A DNA stretch of 64,000 nucleotides from Streptomyces tailanensis (lineage in GTDB: Bacteria; Actinomycetota; Actinomycetes; Streptomycetales; Streptomycetaceae): contig NZ_VTHJ01000009.1 in NCBI RefSeq assembly GCF_008386495.1, positions 1 through 64,000 of the forward strand, in the 5' to 3' direction. The notes beneath the pieces were generated by a model. That model did not search any database. It saw only the letters and a list, made by a program, of their open reading frames with translations, and was not told the origin of the DNA. Within the stretch, counting starts at the first letter, position 1. The number at the start of each line of letters is the position of its first letter. This document shows, in pieces, positions 47,333 to 57,257 of this stretch. The translations under genes and the position numbers were made by a program.

Positions 47333-49249
47333 TCAGGGCCGGGCGCGGCGGAACACGTCGTCGGAGTCGTCCCAGACCGAGGGATCCTCCTGCGCGGGGC
47401 GGCGGCCGGCTCGCGCTGTCGCGTACATCGCCTCGATCTCGGCCGCGTAGCGCTGCACGATGGTGTCGCGGCGCAGCTTCATCGACGGGGTCAGCATGCC
47501 GTTGGCGAGGTCGAATGGCTCGGGGAGGATACGGAAGACCCGGATGGACTCCGAGCGGGACACGGTGCTGTTGGCACCGGCGATCGCCCGCAGCACCTCC
47601 TGCCGCAGCGCGTTCTCCTCCCGGGCCTCCCGGCCCAGCAACTCGTTCGGGTTCGAGGCGAGCGCACCCCGCCAGTGGGCGAGGAACTCCGGGTCCAGCG
47701 TGATCAGCGCGCCCACACAGGGCCGGTTGTCGCCCACGACCACCGCCTGGTGGATCAGCGGATGCATCCGCAGCTGCTCCTCCAGCGGCGCCGGGGCCAC
47801 GCCCTTGCCGCCGCTGGTGATGATGATCTCCTTCTTGCGGCCGGTGATCGACAGATACCCCTCGGAGTCCAGCCGCCCGATGTCGCCCGTGGCCAGCCAG
47901 CCGTCCTGGAGCGCGGCCCGGGTGCCCGCCTCGTCGTTGACATAGCCCTGGAACACCGACGGACCATTGACCAGGACCTCCCCGTCCCGCGCCACCCGGA
48001 TCTCCGTGCCCGGCAGCGGACGCCCCACGGTGCCGAACTTCTCCCGGCCCACCGGCTGCGCGGTGATGCCCCCGGAGGTCTCGGTGAGGCCGTACCCGTC
48101 GTGGACGAAGATGCCGATGCCGGCGTAGAACAGCGTGAGCTCGCGGTTGAGCGGGGAGCCGCCGGAACAGCCGCCGCGGACCCGCCCGCCGAGCGCCGCC
48201 CGCAGCTTGCGGTACACGGTCTTCTCGTAGAAGGCGTGCTGGAGCTTCAGGTCCATGCCGGGGCCGGAGCCCGTGTTCAGGCGTTGCCGCTCGGCGGCGA
48301 CGGCGTAGTCCTGCGCGGTGCGCACCGCACGCTCGAACAGGGCGCCACGGCCCGCCTGCTGGGCCTTACGCAGGAAGTTCTTGTAGATCTTCTCGAAGAC
48401 GTAGGGCACGCCGAAGAGATACGTGGGCCGGAAGGACAGCAGCGCGGCGGACAGCGCCTCCTCGGTCAGCTCCGGCTCGTGCGCCAGGAGCAGCCCGCCG
48501 CGCAGGCACATCCCCTGGATCATGAGGCCGTAGACGTGCGAGAACGGCAAGAAGGCGAGGATCGCCGGCTGCTGCCCGGGCGCCGCCGCGGTGTGCCGCC
48601 AGCCGGCGAGGAGCACGTCGCACGGGCTGGCCAGACTGCGGTGGGACAGCGCGCAGCCCCGGGGGTGGCCGGTCGTGCCGGACGTGTACGCGATCACCGC
48701 GGTGGAGTCCGGCATGACGATGCGGCGCAGCGAGTCCACCGTCGCGTCCGGCACATCCTGGCCAGCCTCCACGAGCCGCGCGAGGGAGCCGTCGTCCATC
48801 TGCCAGACGTGGCGCAGCAGCGGCAGCTGGGCGCAGACCGAGCCGACCGTCATCACGCCCTGCTCGTCCTCGACGACCACGCCCACACAGGCCGCGTCCC
48901 GCAGGATCCACTCGACCTGGTCGCGGGAGGACGTCGGATAGATCGGCACGATCTCGGCGCCCACCGTCCACAGGGCGAAACCGAGCACCGTCCACTCGTA
49001 GCGGGTGCGCGCCATGACGGCCACCCGGTTGCCCGGCCGGATCCCGGACGCCACCAACCCCTTGGCGAGATCCACCACTTCGTCCCGCGCCTCGGCCGCG
49101 CTCACCCGGGTCCAGGTGTCCGGGGCGGACGCGTCCCGGCGCGCGATCTGGGGCAGTGCGGGATCACGGCCCGCCGTCTCGAAGAGTGCGTCGGCGAGGC
49201 CTCCGGCCATGACTCGTGCCACCGGTGGAGCGATGCCGAAGTTGCCCAT
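47333..49249 (-). CDS. Long-chain acyl-CoA ligase/AMP-binding protein
   Basis: A 638-residue adenylate-forming enzyme of the long-chain fatty-acid-CoA ligase type: AVIAYTSGTTGHPRGCALSH (P-loop; the usual Lys is Arg in HPRG), FLPFSHVYG, GYGLTETSGG, WLATGDIGRLDSEGYLSITGRKKEIIITSGGKGVAP, and a C-terminal TPSMKLRRD with the catalytic Lys region. It activates fatty acids to CoA thioesters. A link to starter-unit supply for the nearby KSIII is possible but no co-regulation is seen. ATG 49249 is chosen; an upstream extension has no family similarity. Confidence 0.9.
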   Translation of the reverse strand: MGNFGIAPPVARVMAGGLADALFETAGRDPALPQIARRDASAPDTWTRVSAAEARDEVVDLAKGLVASGIRPGNRVAVMARTRYEWTVLGFALWTVGAEIVPIYPTSSRDQVEWILRDAACVGVVVEDEQGVMTVGSVCAQLPLLRHVWQMDDGSLARLVEAGQDVPDATVDSLRRIVMPDSTAVIAYTSGTTGHPRGCALSHRSLASPCDVLLAGWRHTAAAPGQQPAILAFLPFSHVYGLMIQGMCLRGGLLLAHEPELTEEALSAALLSFRPTYLFGVPYVFEKIYKNFLRKAQQAGRGALFERAVRTAQDYAVAAERQRLNTGSGPGMDLKLQHAFYEKTVYRKLRAALGGRVRGGCSGGSPLNRELTLFYAGIGIFVHDGYGLTETSGGITAQPVGREKFGTVGRPLPGTEIRVARDGEVLVNGPSVFQGYVNDEAGTRAALQDGWLATGDIGRLDSEGYLSITGRKKEIIITSGGKGVAPAPLEEQLRMHPLIHQAVVVGDNRPCVGALITLDPEFLAHWRGALASNPNELLGREAREENALRQEVLRAIAGANSTVSRSESIRVFRILPEPFDLANGMLTPSMKLRRDTIVQRYAAEIEAMYATARAGRRPAQEDPSVWDDSDDVFRRARP

Positions 49250-49578
49250 GCGCCACCCCCGGACCTTCCCTGCGCGTGATCTCGCCGGTGGTGCGGTAAC
49301 CGGCGGTGATCGAACGTAGCGTACGGCGTAGGAAGCCGTGCGGTGAATCGACAAGTCTCCGCCACCTGGCACGTGCCACGCCTTCGCACCGTGGGCCGTG
49401 AACGTGATGTGCGGCACGTACGCGGTCCTGTCCGCAGCCCCGTCGCGGGAATCACCGCTGCACACGGCTTGATCACGTCTGACCGGCGGTAATGGCCCGG
49501 ATCCGGTACGTCCGGCGGGTGTGGCACTGTGGTCCGCGCGAGCGCGGGAGAGCTCCCGCCGATCTGGAGAGGTGGACG
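49250..49578. other. Divergent intergenic region
   Basis: About 330 bp between the acyl-CoA ligase and the next plus-strand gene. It should contain both promoters. I see no small gene, strong hairpin or SARP-type repeat in it. Confidence 0.4.
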
Positions 49579-50103
49579 GTGCGCGAGCCCAACGTGATCG
49601 GGGACTGGCAGGAGTACGACGGTGATCTGGCCGGCCTGCGTGTGCGCGTCCACGGCCTGGAGTGCGCGGAACCCCCGCGAGGACGCGACGACGCCGCCGA
49701 GGGCATGACATACTTCCGCTTCCGCGTGACCGTGGAGAACCGCGGCACCGACCACGTCGGCCTCCACCTGGAGGACGGGCAGCTCGACATCCGCACCGGC
49801 CCCGACGGCGAGAGCGCCTTCCTCGACTGGCGCAACTCCCGGTTCATCGAGGGCTTTGACCTCTACCCCCTGCGCCGCGCCACCGCCGTCCTGTACGGGG
49901 CCGCCCCCGAGTCCCAGCTCGGCCGGCTCGACATCCAGGCCCAGCTGCGGGCCGACGAGGAGTGGGCCGAGCGGTATCTGTGGTCGGGCGGCATCGGCGT
50001 GGACGAGGACCTCCTCGACCCGGTCGGCGGCACCGGCCGGGAGAGCCTCGCCGGCCAGATCAGCGCGTTCCTGCACGAGGAGGCGGAGCGGGGCGCCGGC
50101 TGA
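49579..50103 (+). CDS. Conserved hypothetical protein
   Basis: A 174-residue acidic protein without signal peptide. The middle part looks like a beta-sandwich (TYFRFRVTVENRGTDHVGLHLEDGQLDIRT, DWRNSRFIEGFDLYPLRRATAVLYGA), similar in character to telluride-resistance/DUF4352-like secreted Ig folds, but I do not recognise the family. The GTG at 49579 follows GGAGAGG at 49566-49572. The frame is open further upstream without conservation. Confidence 0.65.
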   Translation: MREPNVIGDWQEYDGDLAGLRVRVHGLECAEPPRGRDDAAEGMTYFRFRVTVENRGTDHVGLHLEDGQLDIRTGPDGESAFLDWRNSRFIEGFDLYPLRRATAVLYGAAPESQLGRLDIQAQLRADEEWAERYLWSGGIGVDEDLLDPVGGTGRESLAGQISAFLHEEAERGAG

Positions 50104-50135
50104 GGACACCCTGGTCCGGCCGGTACGGCGCCGGT

Positions 50136-51632
50136 TCACGCGTCGGCGGTGCGGCCGCGGGTGAACAGCCGCTTCAGCAGTGGCCACGCCAGCAGTACCA
50201 CGATGATCGCGTACACCGTCACCGCGAACGGCGTGTTGACCAGGCCGGTGACGCTGCCGTCGCTGATCTGCAGGGCGCGCCGCAGCTGTTGCTCGGCGTT
50301 CGGGCCGAGGATCACCCCGATCACGGCGGGCAGCACAGGCAGGCCATAGCGGCGCATGCCGAAGCCGATCAGGCCGATGATCAGCAGGATCACCAGGTCG
50401 ATCACCTCACCGCCGACCGCGTACGCCCCGACCGCGGCGAAGAAGAGGATGCCCGCGTAGAGATACGGCCGCGGAATGCGCAGCAGCTTCGCCCACAGCG
50501 GGGCCAGCGGGAGGTTCAGGGCGAGCAGCAGGACCATGCCGACGAAGAGGGAGGCGATCAGGCCCCACACCAGGTCGGGTTCGCGTTCGAAGAGCAGGGG
50601 TCCCGGCTGGATGCCGTACTGCTGGAAGGCGGCCAGCATGACCGCCGCGACCGCCGTGGTGGGCAGGCCGAGCGTCAGCATGGACACGAGGGTGCCCGCC
50701 GCCGAGGCCGACGCCGCCGACTCCGGGCCCGCCACCCCCTCGATCGCGCCCTTGCCCCACTCGTCCTTGTGCTTCGACAGCCGTTTCTCGGTGACGTACG
50801 ACAGGAAGGTGGGGATCTCGGCGCCGCCCGCCGGGATCGCGCCGAACGGGAAGCCGATGAACGGGCCCCGCACCCAGGACTTCCACGTCCGCTTCACATC
50901 GCCCCGGCCGAGCCACGGGAGGCCCACCGGGATCGGCTCGGCCGGCCTGCGCCGCAGATGGGCGGCGACCCACAGGGCCTCGCCGATGGCGAAGAGCCCG
51001 ACCGCGACGATCACCACGTCGATGCCGTCCGCGAGTTGCAGCGAGCCGAACGTCAGGCGCTGCTGACCGGTCATCTGGTCCAGGCCCACCAGGCCGATCG
51101 TCAGGCCGATGAGCAGGGAGGCGAGACCCCGGATCCGGGACGAGCCCAGGACGGACGTCACGGCGATGAACGCCAGCACCATGATGGCGAAGTAGTCCGG
51201 CGCGCCGATGTCCACCGCCAGCTCCGCCACCGTCGGCGCCAGCGCGACCAGCAGAAGCGTGCCGACCATGCCGCCCGCGAAGTGCCCGATGGCGGCGGCC
51301 GCGAGCGCCTGCGCGCCGCGCCCCGACTTGGCCATCGGGTTGCCCTCCATCGCCGCGACCACGGCGGCGCTCTCCCCGGGCGTGTTGAGGAGGATCGAGG
51401 TGGTGGAGCCGCCGAACATCGCGCCGTAGTAGATGCCCGCGAACATGATGAACGCGCCGATGGGATCGAGCCCGTACGTCACCGGCAGCAGCAGGGCGAC
51501 CGCCATCGCCGGACCGATGCCGGGCAGCACCCCGATCGCCGTGCCGAGCAGGACGCCTATCGCCGCCCACAGCAGGTTGATCGGGGTGAGGGCCGTACCG
51601 AAGCCGTCCAGAAGGGAGTTGAGGGCGTCCAT
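50136..51632 (-). CDS. tctA: Tripartite tricarboxylate transporter permease TctA
   Basis: A 498-residue permease with about 12 membrane segments: [54 protein letters not shown] is the signature of the large TctA subunit. [27 protein letters not shown] follows. Together with TctB and the periplasmic-type binding protein TctC it imports tricarboxylates or related acids. The operon runs TctC, TctB, TctA on the minus strand, and the divergent CitA/CitB-type two-component system probably controls it. Confidence 0.93.
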   Translation of the reverse strand: MDALNSLLDGFGTALTPINLLWAAIGVLLGTAIGVLPGIGPAMAVALLLPVTYGLDPIGAFIMFAGIYYGAMFGGSTTSILLNTPGESAAVVAAMEGNPMAKSGRGAQALAAAAIGHFAGGMVGTLLLVALAPTVAELAVDIGAPDYFAIMVLAFIAVTSVLGSSRIRGLASLLIGLTIGLVGLDQMTGQQRLTFGSLQLADGIDVVIVAVGLFAIGEALWVAAHLRRRPAEPIPVGLPWLGRGDVKRTWKSWVRGPFIGFPFGAIPAGGAEIPTFLSYVTEKRLSKHKDEWGKGAIEGVAGPESAASASAAGTLVSMLTLGLPTTAVAAVMLAAFQQYGIQPGPLLFEREPDLVWGLIASLFVGMVLLLALNLPLAPLWAKLLRIPRPYLYAGILFFAAVGAYAVGGEVIDLVILLIIGLIGFGMRRYGLPVLPAVIGVILGPNAEQQLRRALQISDGSVTGLVNTPFAVTVYAIIVVLLAWPLLKRLFTRGRTADA

Positions 51633-51633
51633 G

Positions 51634-52173
51634 TCACAGCACTCCCATCAGCGGGCCGCCGGGCAGTGGTACACCGAGCAGGTTGTTGAAGACGGCGTAG
51701 GTCACCAGGGACAGGACGGCCGCGATCAGCGGGTCGCGGTCGAAGCGGCGGCTGCCGAGCGCGAAGGCCGCGCCCCAGAAGAGCAGCGCACCGGCGATGG
51801 GGAAGCCCAGCGGCTCGATGAGGACGGCCGCGCCGAGGAACACCCCGGCGAGCAGCAGCACCGTACGCCAGTCCGCAGGCTCGGACAGGTCGATGTCCTC
51901 GCCGGCCTCCGCCTGGCCACGCCCGCCGCGCAGCACGTCCACGGCGAGCAGGGCGGCGATCAGCAGCAGTCCGCCACCCACGACGATCGGCACGGTCCTC
52001 GGACCGACCGGGCCGCGCTGGGTGAGGTCGACGTCCATGGTGAGGGCGTCGGTCAGGACCAGCAGGCCGAGGACCAACAGCAGGACGCAGACGCCGAGTT
52101 CGGAGTGGTCGCGCAGCCAGGAGCGGCGCTCGTCCGTGGGCGCCGGGGGAGTGTCGGTGGTGTGCGTCGTCAT
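51634..52173 (-). CDS. tctB: Tripartite tricarboxylate transporter small permease TctB
   Basis: A 179-residue protein with four membrane segments and the TctB pattern [80 protein letters not shown]. It overlaps the TctC stop by four bases and ends one base before the TctA start codon. Confidence 0.9.
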   Translation of the reverse strand: MTTHTTDTPPAPTDERRSWLRDHSELGVCVLLLVLGLLVLTDALTMDVDLTQRGPVGPRTVPIVVGGGLLLIAALLAVDVLRGGRGQAEAGEDIDLSEPADWRTVLLLAGVFLGAAVLIEPLGFPIAGALLFWGAAFALGSRRFDRDPLIAAVLSLVTYAVFNNLLGVPLPGGPLMGVL

Positions 52174-53153
52174 AGTCCGAGCTCCTTCAGCACCGACACC
52201 ACGCGTTCGTCCTCCGCGTCCAGGAAGTCGCCGAACTTCTCGCCGGTGAGGAAGGCGTCGTCCCAGCCGTTCTGCTTCATCGACTGCTGCCACTCCGGTG
52301 AGTCGTGCAACTCCTCGATCAGCCGGGTGAGTTTGTCGCGCTCGGCGTCGGTGAGACCGGGCGGGGCGACGATGCCGCGCCAGTTGGTGAAGTTCACGTC
52401 GTAGCCCGCCTCCTGGAGAGTGGGCGCGTCCAGGCCGTCCACCCGCTCGGGCCCGGTGACCGCGAGCAGCCGCAGCTCGCCCGCCTTGATCTGGTCCAGG
52501 TACTCGCCGACGCCGGACACCCCGAACGCGACCTTGTTGCCGAGGATCGACGCGAGCAGCTCACCGCCGCCGTCGAAGGGGATGTAGTTGACGTCCTTCG
52601 GCGCGATCCCGGCCGCCCGCGCCATCAGCATCGGCGCCAGATGGTCCGGCCCGCCCGGCGACGACCCACCGCCCACCGGCAGCTTGCCGGGGTTGTCCTT
52701 CCACGCGCCGATGAGATCGTCGATCGTCTTGTACGGCGAGTCCTTCGCGACCACCACGACGTCCTGCTCCTCGGTGAGCCGGGCGATCGGCGTGGTGTCG
52801 GCGAGGGTCTTGGGCGCGTGGTTGGAGCGGACGGCGCCCACGACACCGAGGCCCATCGACATGGCCAGCTTGCCGTTGCCGTGCTCGCCGACCAGCCGGG
52901 TCAGTCCGACGGTGCCGCCGGCGCCGGGCAGGTTGAACACCTCGATGTTGTGGGTGAGCCCGGCGTCCTCGGCGTTCTTCGCCGCCGTACGGGCCGTGAT
53001 GTCGTAGCCGCCGCCGGGCGTGTTCGGAACCATGAAACGCAGCCCCGGGATCTGCGTGCCCGTCTCGGTGCCACTGCCGGTCGTCAGCAGCGGAGGTCCC
53101 ACGAGCACGAGCACGGCGGCCCCGAGCAGGGCGAGAGGGGTGCGCAGGTGCAC
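52170..53153 (-). CDS. tctC: Tripartite tricarboxylate transporter substrate-binding protein TctC
   Basis: A 327-residue exported binding protein. A signal segment (TPLALLGAAVLVLVGPPLL) is followed by the family pattern FMVPNTPGGGYDITARTAAKNAE, FNLPGAGGTVGLTRLVGEHGNGKLAMSMG and PVGGGSSPGGPDHLAPMLMARAAGI. It captures a carboxylate for the TctAB permease. No lipobox Cys is evident. GTG 53153 begins the signal peptide; the longer frame is less plausible. Confidence 0.9.
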   Translation of the reverse strand: MHLRTPLALLGAAVLVLVGPPLLTTGSGTETGTQIPGLRFMVPNTPGGGYDITARTAAKNAEDAGLTHNIEVFNLPGAGGTVGLTRLVGEHGNGKLAMSMGLGVVGAVRSNHAPKTLADTTPIARLTEEQDVVVVAKDSPYKTIDDLIGAWKDNPGKLPVGGGSSPGGPDHLAPMLMARAAGIAPKDVNYIPFDGGGELLASILGNKVAFGVSGVGEYLDQIKAGELRLLAVTGPERVDGLDAPTLQEAGYDVNFTNWRGIVAPPGLTDAERDKLTRLIEELHDSPEWQQSMKQNGWDDAFLTGEKFGDFLDAEDERVVSVLKELGL

Positions 53154-53398
53154 GGAATGCCACCACCTGTCGGTTGTGTATGTGGGGGAGTGACCTGGGA
53201 CACATCGTGCCCGCGTCCGGGAGGGCTGACGCCCTTGCGGAAGCAACGGAGGTTGTGGTCGTTGTGGTCACGGCGCTTGTCACCTTATGGGCACTGTCCC
53301 GACACCTCTCTTTCCCTGACCACACCCGAGCGCCATGATTGTGCGACCCGCCGCACATGTCGGCGTCCGAGCCGCCGGCCGCTCAATTGAGCGTCAGC

Positions 53399-55153
53399 AT
53401 GGGAGATGAGTCCGTCGTGGTCGCCGAGTTCCGCCGCCATACCCTCGCGGGCGAGATGCTGGTCCTCCAGCTCGCCATCGTCGTGGTGGTGCTGCTCGCC
53501 GTCGCCGCGGTCTCCCTCACCCAGTCCGCCGCGACCTTCAACCGGGTCGAGGGCCGCCGTGTCACCGCCCTCGCCGAGCAGCTCGCCGCCAACCCGCTCG
53601 TACGCGACCGGCTCGTCCGGCCCGTGGCGCACGAGGCGCTGGCACCCCTGGTGAACTCCACCCAGACCCAGTCCGGCGTGACCTCCGTCACGGTGGCCGA
53701 CGCCGACGGCCGCATCGTCAGTTCCACCGACCCCACCGTGATCGGCGACCCGCTGCCGACCGGCGAGGGCGCCACCCCCGGCCGCGGCTGGTCCGGCTCA
53801 CTGACGCTGGACGACAGCAACGAACTCGTCGCCCAGGTGCCCGTCCTCGGGGCGACCGACGAAAACCTCGGCCGCCTCCTGGGCACGGTCATGATCGGCG
53901 AGGCCTCCCCGACCGTGTGGCAGCGCCTCAGCGGGGCCTCCTCCTACCTGCTCGCCTACCTGGGCATCGCCAGCGGCCTCGGCCTCGTCGGCTCCTGGCT
54001 GCTGGCCCGCCGCGTCAAACGCCAGACCCTCGGCCTGGAGCCCCACGAGATCGCGGGCCTCGCCGAACACCGCGAGGCCATGCTGTACGGCATCGCCGAG
54101 GGCGTGATCGCCCTGGACCCGCACCACCGGCTCACCCTCGTCAACGAGGTGGGGCGGCGCCTGCTCGACCTGCCCGAGGACTGCGTCGGCAAGAGCCTGG
54201 CCGACCTCGGCGTCGAGGGACGACTGCGGGACGTGCTGGCCGGGGCCACCGAGACCGACAGGCGCGATGACGCTGACAGGCATGACGGGGTCGGCAAGCG
54301 CGACGAGGTCGACAATCGTGATGAGGCCGACAGGCGTGACGATGTCGACAAGCGCGACGAGGTCGTCATCCGCAGGGGCCGGGTGCTGGTGATGAACCGG
54401 ATGACCGTCACCAAGGACGGCCGTCTCCTCGGCTCGGTCACCACGCTGCGGGACCGCACCGAGCTGGCCCGGCTGGAACGCGAGATCGGCTCCTTCCGCA
54501 GCTCCTCGGAACTGCTGCGCGCCCAGGCCCACGAGTTCGCCAACCAGCTGCACACCATTTCCGGGCTCATCCAGATCGGCGAGCAGGACGAGGTCGTCCG
54601 CTACATCCGCGCACTGAGCCGGCGCCGCCACTCGCTCGACGTCACCCTCAGCCGCCGCGTCCGCGACACCGCCGTCGCCGCCCTGCTCATGGCGAAGACC
54701 TCCCTCGCCGCCGAACGCAAGGTCACCCTGCGGATCTCCGACGACACCGCCCTGGACCGGCTCGCCCCGGAGGACGCCGCCGACGTGGCGACGGTGGTCG
54801 GCAACCTCGTCGACAACGCCGTGGACGCCGCCGCGGCCGCCGACGAACCAGGCGACCACGAGGCCTGGGTCGAGGTGGGGCTGCGCCAGGACGCCTCCAG
54901 CGTGGAGATCGTGGTCCGCGACTCGGGCCCCGGCGTGGCCCCCGAACTCGCCCGCGAGGTCTTCTCCCACGGCTTCACCACCAAGGCCGCGCGGGAAGGC
55001 GAACGAGGCATCGGCCTGGCCCTCACCCGCCTCGTCTGCAAACGGCACGGCGGTGAGATCTCGGTGACCAACACCCCCGACGGGGCCATGTTCACCGCCC
55101 GCATGACCGTCAGCCACCTCACCGACGCGGTGGCGGAAGGAGCGAGACCATGA
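53399..55153 (+). CDS. CitA/DcuS-family sensor histidine kinase
   Basis: A 584-residue membrane sensor kinase. TM1 (about 18-40), an extracellular PDC/CitA-type domain (to about 180), TM2 (about 187-205), a cytosolic PAS domain, a kinase core with the phospho-His in RAQAHEFANQLHTISGLIQIGE, and HATPase_c (NLVDNAVDAA, DSGPGV, GERGIGLALTRLVCKRHGG). It should sense the carboxylate imported by the divergent Tct transporter. The PAS domain is interrupted by an 18-bp in-frame minisatellite (54257-54364) encoding repeated charged hexapeptides. The first ATG with conserved protein is 53399. Confidence 0.9.
   Translation: MGDESVVVAEFRRHTLAGEMLVLQLAIVVVVLLAVAAVSLTQSAATFNRVEGRRVTALAEQLAANPLVRDRLVRPVAHEALAPLVNSTQTQSGVTSVTVADADGRIVSSTDPTVIGDPLPTGEGATPGRGWSGSLTLDDSNELVAQVPVLGATDENLGRLLGTVMIGEASPTVWQRLSGASSYLLAYLGIASGLGLVGSWLLARRVKRQTLGLEPHEIAGLAEHREAMLYGIAEGVIALDPHHRLTLVNEVGRRLLDLPEDCVGKSLADLGVEGRLRDVLAGATETDRRDDADRHDGVGKRDEVDNRDEADRRDDVDKRDEVVIRRGRVLVMNRMTVTKDGRLLGSVTTLRDRTELARLEREIGSFRSSSELLRAQAHEFANQLHTISGLIQIGEQDEVVRYIRALSRRRHSLDVTLSRRVRDTAVAALLMAKTSLAAERKVTLRISDDTALDRLAPEDAADVATVVGNLVDNAVDAAAAADEPGDHEAWVEVGLRQDASSVEIVVRDSGPGVAPELAREVFSHGFTTKAAREGERGIGLALTRLVCKRHGGEISVTNTPDGAMFTARMTVSHLTDAVAEGARP
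54257..54364 (+). repeat. In-frame 18-bp minisatellite, six copies
   Basis: Six consecutive 18-bp units encode DRRDDA, DRHDGV, GKRDEV, DNRDEA, DRRDDV and DKRDEV. The array lies within the PAS/linker part of the sensor kinase. As a multiple of three it can change copy number without frameshift. Confidence 0.85.
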
Positions 55154-55848
55154 GTTCAGGGTTGGACGCCATCGACGTGCTCGTGGTCGACGACGACTTC
55201 ATGGTGGCCAGGGTCCACCGCACCTTCGTCGAGCGGATCGAGCCGTTCCGGGTCGTCGGCGTCGCCAGCACCGGTGAGCAGGCCGTCGCCGCCGTCGACG
55301 AGCTCCGCCCCGACCTGGTCCTGCTGGACCTGTACCTCCCGGACGTCTTCGGCCTCGACGTCATACCCCGGCTGCGCACGGCCGGTCACGACTGCGACGT
55401 CATGGTCATCAGCGCCGCCCGGGAGGCCGACACCGTACGCGGGGCGGTCCGCCATGGCGTCGTCGACTACCTCCTGAAGCCCTTCGAGTTCGAGGACCTG
55501 CGCTCCCGGCTCCAGCGGTACGCCGCCCAGCGCGGCCGGCTGCTCACCACCGTCGTGCACAGCCAGGCCGACGTCGACCGGGTGCTGGCCGGGGCGGGTG
55601 CCGTACCGGCGCCGGCGGCCGGTGCCCTGCCCAAGGGCATGAGCGTCGAGACCGCCGAGCTGATCGAACGCACCCTCCGCGGCGCCGACGGCACCCTGTC
55701 CGCCACCGAGTGCGCGACCCTCACCGGCATCTCCCGCGTCAGCGCCCGCCGCTACCTGGAGTACTTCCACGGCGTCGGCAGCGCCGAGGTGACCCTGCGC
55801 TACGGGGTGGCCGGACGGCCGGAGCGGCGGTACAGCTGGCGGGTGTGA
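55150..55848 (+). CDS. CitB/DcuR-family response regulator
   Basis: A 232-residue regulator with receiver domain (DDD at 14-16, phospho-acceptor Asp60 in LVLLDLYLPD, Lys in YLLKPFEFEDLRSRLQRY) and the CitB-type C-terminal helix-turn-helix (TLSATECATLTGISRVSARRYLEYFHGVGSAEVTLRYG). ATG overlaps the kinase stop region by four bases. It is expected to activate the divergent tctCBA operon. Confidence 0.92.
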   Translation: MSSGLDAIDVLVVDDDFMVARVHRTFVERIEPFRVVGVASTGEQAVAAVDELRPDLVLLDLYLPDVFGLDVIPRLRTAGHDCDVMVISAAREADTVRGAVRHGVVDYLLKPFEFEDLRSRLQRYAAQRGRLLTTVVHSQADVDRVLAGAGAVPAPAAGALPKGMSVETAELIERTLRGADGTLSATECATLTGISRVSARRYLEYFHGVGSAEVTLRYGVAGRPERRYSWRV

Positions 55849-55868
55849 CGCCCACGCCGGGCCACCGG

Positions 55869-56618
55869 CTAAAGCCCCAGCTGCCGCCGTACGACGTCGA
55901 CGACCTCCTGTGCCCGCTCGTTGAGGTAGAAGTGGCCGCCGGGGAAGACACACACCTCGGTGGGCCCGTCGGTGTGGGCCGTCCACGCGCGGGCCTCGGC
56001 CACCGTGGTCATCGGGTCGTCGTCGCCGGTGAGGACGGTGACCGGACACGTCAGACGGTCGCCGGGGCGCGGCTCGTACGTCTCCAGGGCCTTGTAGTCG
56101 CCGCGGATCGCGGGCAGCACCAGCCGCACCAACTCCTCGTCCTCGAACACCTGGCCGTCGGTGCCGTCGAGCCGGCGCACCGCCTCCAGCAGCGCGGTGT
56201 CGTCGGCCTTGTGCAGCTCCTGGCTCGGCCGCGTGGTGGAGGGCGCGCGCCGCCCCGAGACGAACAGCCGGACCGGGGCACGTCCGGCGGTTTCCAGCCG
56301 CAGGGCCACCTCGTAGGCGACGAGGGCGCCCATGCTGTGCCCGAAGAGGGCGAGCGGACGGTCGTCGTCCCCGGTGACGGCCTCGGCGATCCGCTCGGCC
56401 AGCTCCCGGATGCTCTCCAGTGGCGGCTCGGCGTACCGGTCCTGGCGGCCCGGATACTGCGCCGCCAGCACATCGGCCGCGGGTGCGAGAGCGCGCACCA
56501 TGGGGTGGTAGTAGCTCGCCGAGCCGCCCGCGTGCGGCAGACAGAGCAACCGGACGGCCGCTTCGGGGGCGGGCTGGTAACGACGTATCCACACGGCGCT
56601 GTTGACCACTGAGGTCAT
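55869..56618 (-). CDS. Type II (editing) thioesterase
   Basis: A 249-residue alpha/beta hydrolase of the TEII/GrsT family: LCLPHAGGSASYY, the nucleophile motif FGHSMG (Ser95), the Asp in GDDDPM and the catalytic His in FPGGHFYLN near the C terminus. These enzymes remove aberrant acyl groups from NRPS or modular PKS carriers. No modular synthase is in the window. Together with the adjacent small gene and broken transposase it may be a relic of a neighbouring cluster, or act in trans. Confidence 0.88.
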   Translation of the reverse strand: MTSVVNSAVWIRRYQPAPEAAVRLLCLPHAGGSASYYHPMVRALAPAADVLAAQYPGRQDRYAEPPLESIRELAERIAEAVTGDDDRPLALFGHSMGALVAYEVALRLETAGRAPVRLFVSGRRAPSTTRPSQELHKADDTALLEAVRRLDGTDGQVFEDEELVRLVLPAIRGDYKALETYEPRPGDRLTCPVTVLTGDDDPMTTVAEARAWTAHTDGPTEVCVFPGGHFYLNERAQEVVDVVRRQLGL

Positions 56619-56860
56619 GAAGAACTCGCTTCCTGATCCTGGTCCCGATCCTGATCCAGATCGGGCCGATGCGTACGGTAGGGGAGCCAGGACCGGAACG
56701 CCCGCAGCCTGTCCGGGGACACCAGGGCCGTGACCTCCGCGTCGTCCACCTCACCCCCGCCGAGCGCCGCGACCAGACGCCGGGCCGGCACATTGCGCGG
56801 GGTGTGCTCCGCCGTCAACCGCCCCCGCGCACAGCACAGTTCATCGGGTCGTCGGCTCAT
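56615..56860 (-). CDS. Small hypothetical protein preceding the thioesterase
   Basis: An 81-residue protein (PDELCCARGRLTAEHTPRNVPARRLVAALGG, DDAEVTALVSPDRLRAFRSWLPYR, then a DQDRDQDQE tail) of no known family. It overlaps the thioesterase start by four bases. It lacks a convincing ribosome site, and an ISAs1-type transposase fragment lies 50 bp upstream, so it could be the 3' remnant of a larger gene. Confidence 0.45.
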   Translation of the reverse strand: MSRRPDELCCARGRLTAEHTPRNVPARRLVAALGGGEVDDAEVTALVSPDRLRAFRSWLPYRTHRPDLDQDRDQDQEASSS

Positions 56861-56910
56861 CGAGGGATCGCGGCTTCATGGAGTCCGCAACGCCTCTGCA
56901 CGGCCGGTGA

Positions 56911-57201
56911 TCAACAAAGGGGCGGGATACGCACGGCCAGGGCGGTCGCGGTACGGGCACCGAGCCGGGCAAGGACATTCTGCGGGGCGTCGGCCGCCCA
57001 CTCGCTGATCGCCACGAAACTCGTCGCACCGGTGACCACGGCGGAACAGGCGATCAGCAGTACTGCCACGAAGGGGTGACGCTTCCCGCGCCGACACCGC
57101 GGATCGGCCAGTGCCTGCAGCCGCTCGGCCAGCGGGCCGATCGCACAGTGCTGACGGGTGGGCGACTTGACCAGGCAGGCGGTGGCAGACTGGCGGCACA
57201 T
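56911..57201 (-). pseudogene. ISAs1-family transposase, N-terminal fragment
   Basis: About 96 residues match the N terminus of ISAs1-type DDE transposases: LAERLQALADPRCRRGKRHPFVAVLLIACSAVVTGATSFVAISEWAADAPQNVLARLG. The full protein is about 350-400 residues, so the entire catalytic DDE part is missing; the frame ends after IPPLC. It is an insertion-sequence relic between the thioesterase and the radical SAM operon. Confidence 0.78.
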
Positions 57202-57257
57202 CGAAGCTCCGTTGCGGGACGGCGACTTGGGAAGGTCACCTCCACAACGGAGCTTCG
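57202..57257. repeat. Inverted repeat upstream of the transposase fragment
   Basis: CGAAGCTCCGTTG (57202-57214) and its exact complement CAACGGAGCTTCG (57245-57257) flank 30 bp, directly upstream of the ISAs1 fragment start. It is likely part of the insertion sequence's own left-end control region. Confidence 0.55.

Noticed and set aside
45575..49279. A 1234-codon open frame on the plus strand
   Set aside because: It is antisense to the DUF4032 and acyl-CoA ligase genes and runs across the MITE; its composition is typical of a shadow frame.
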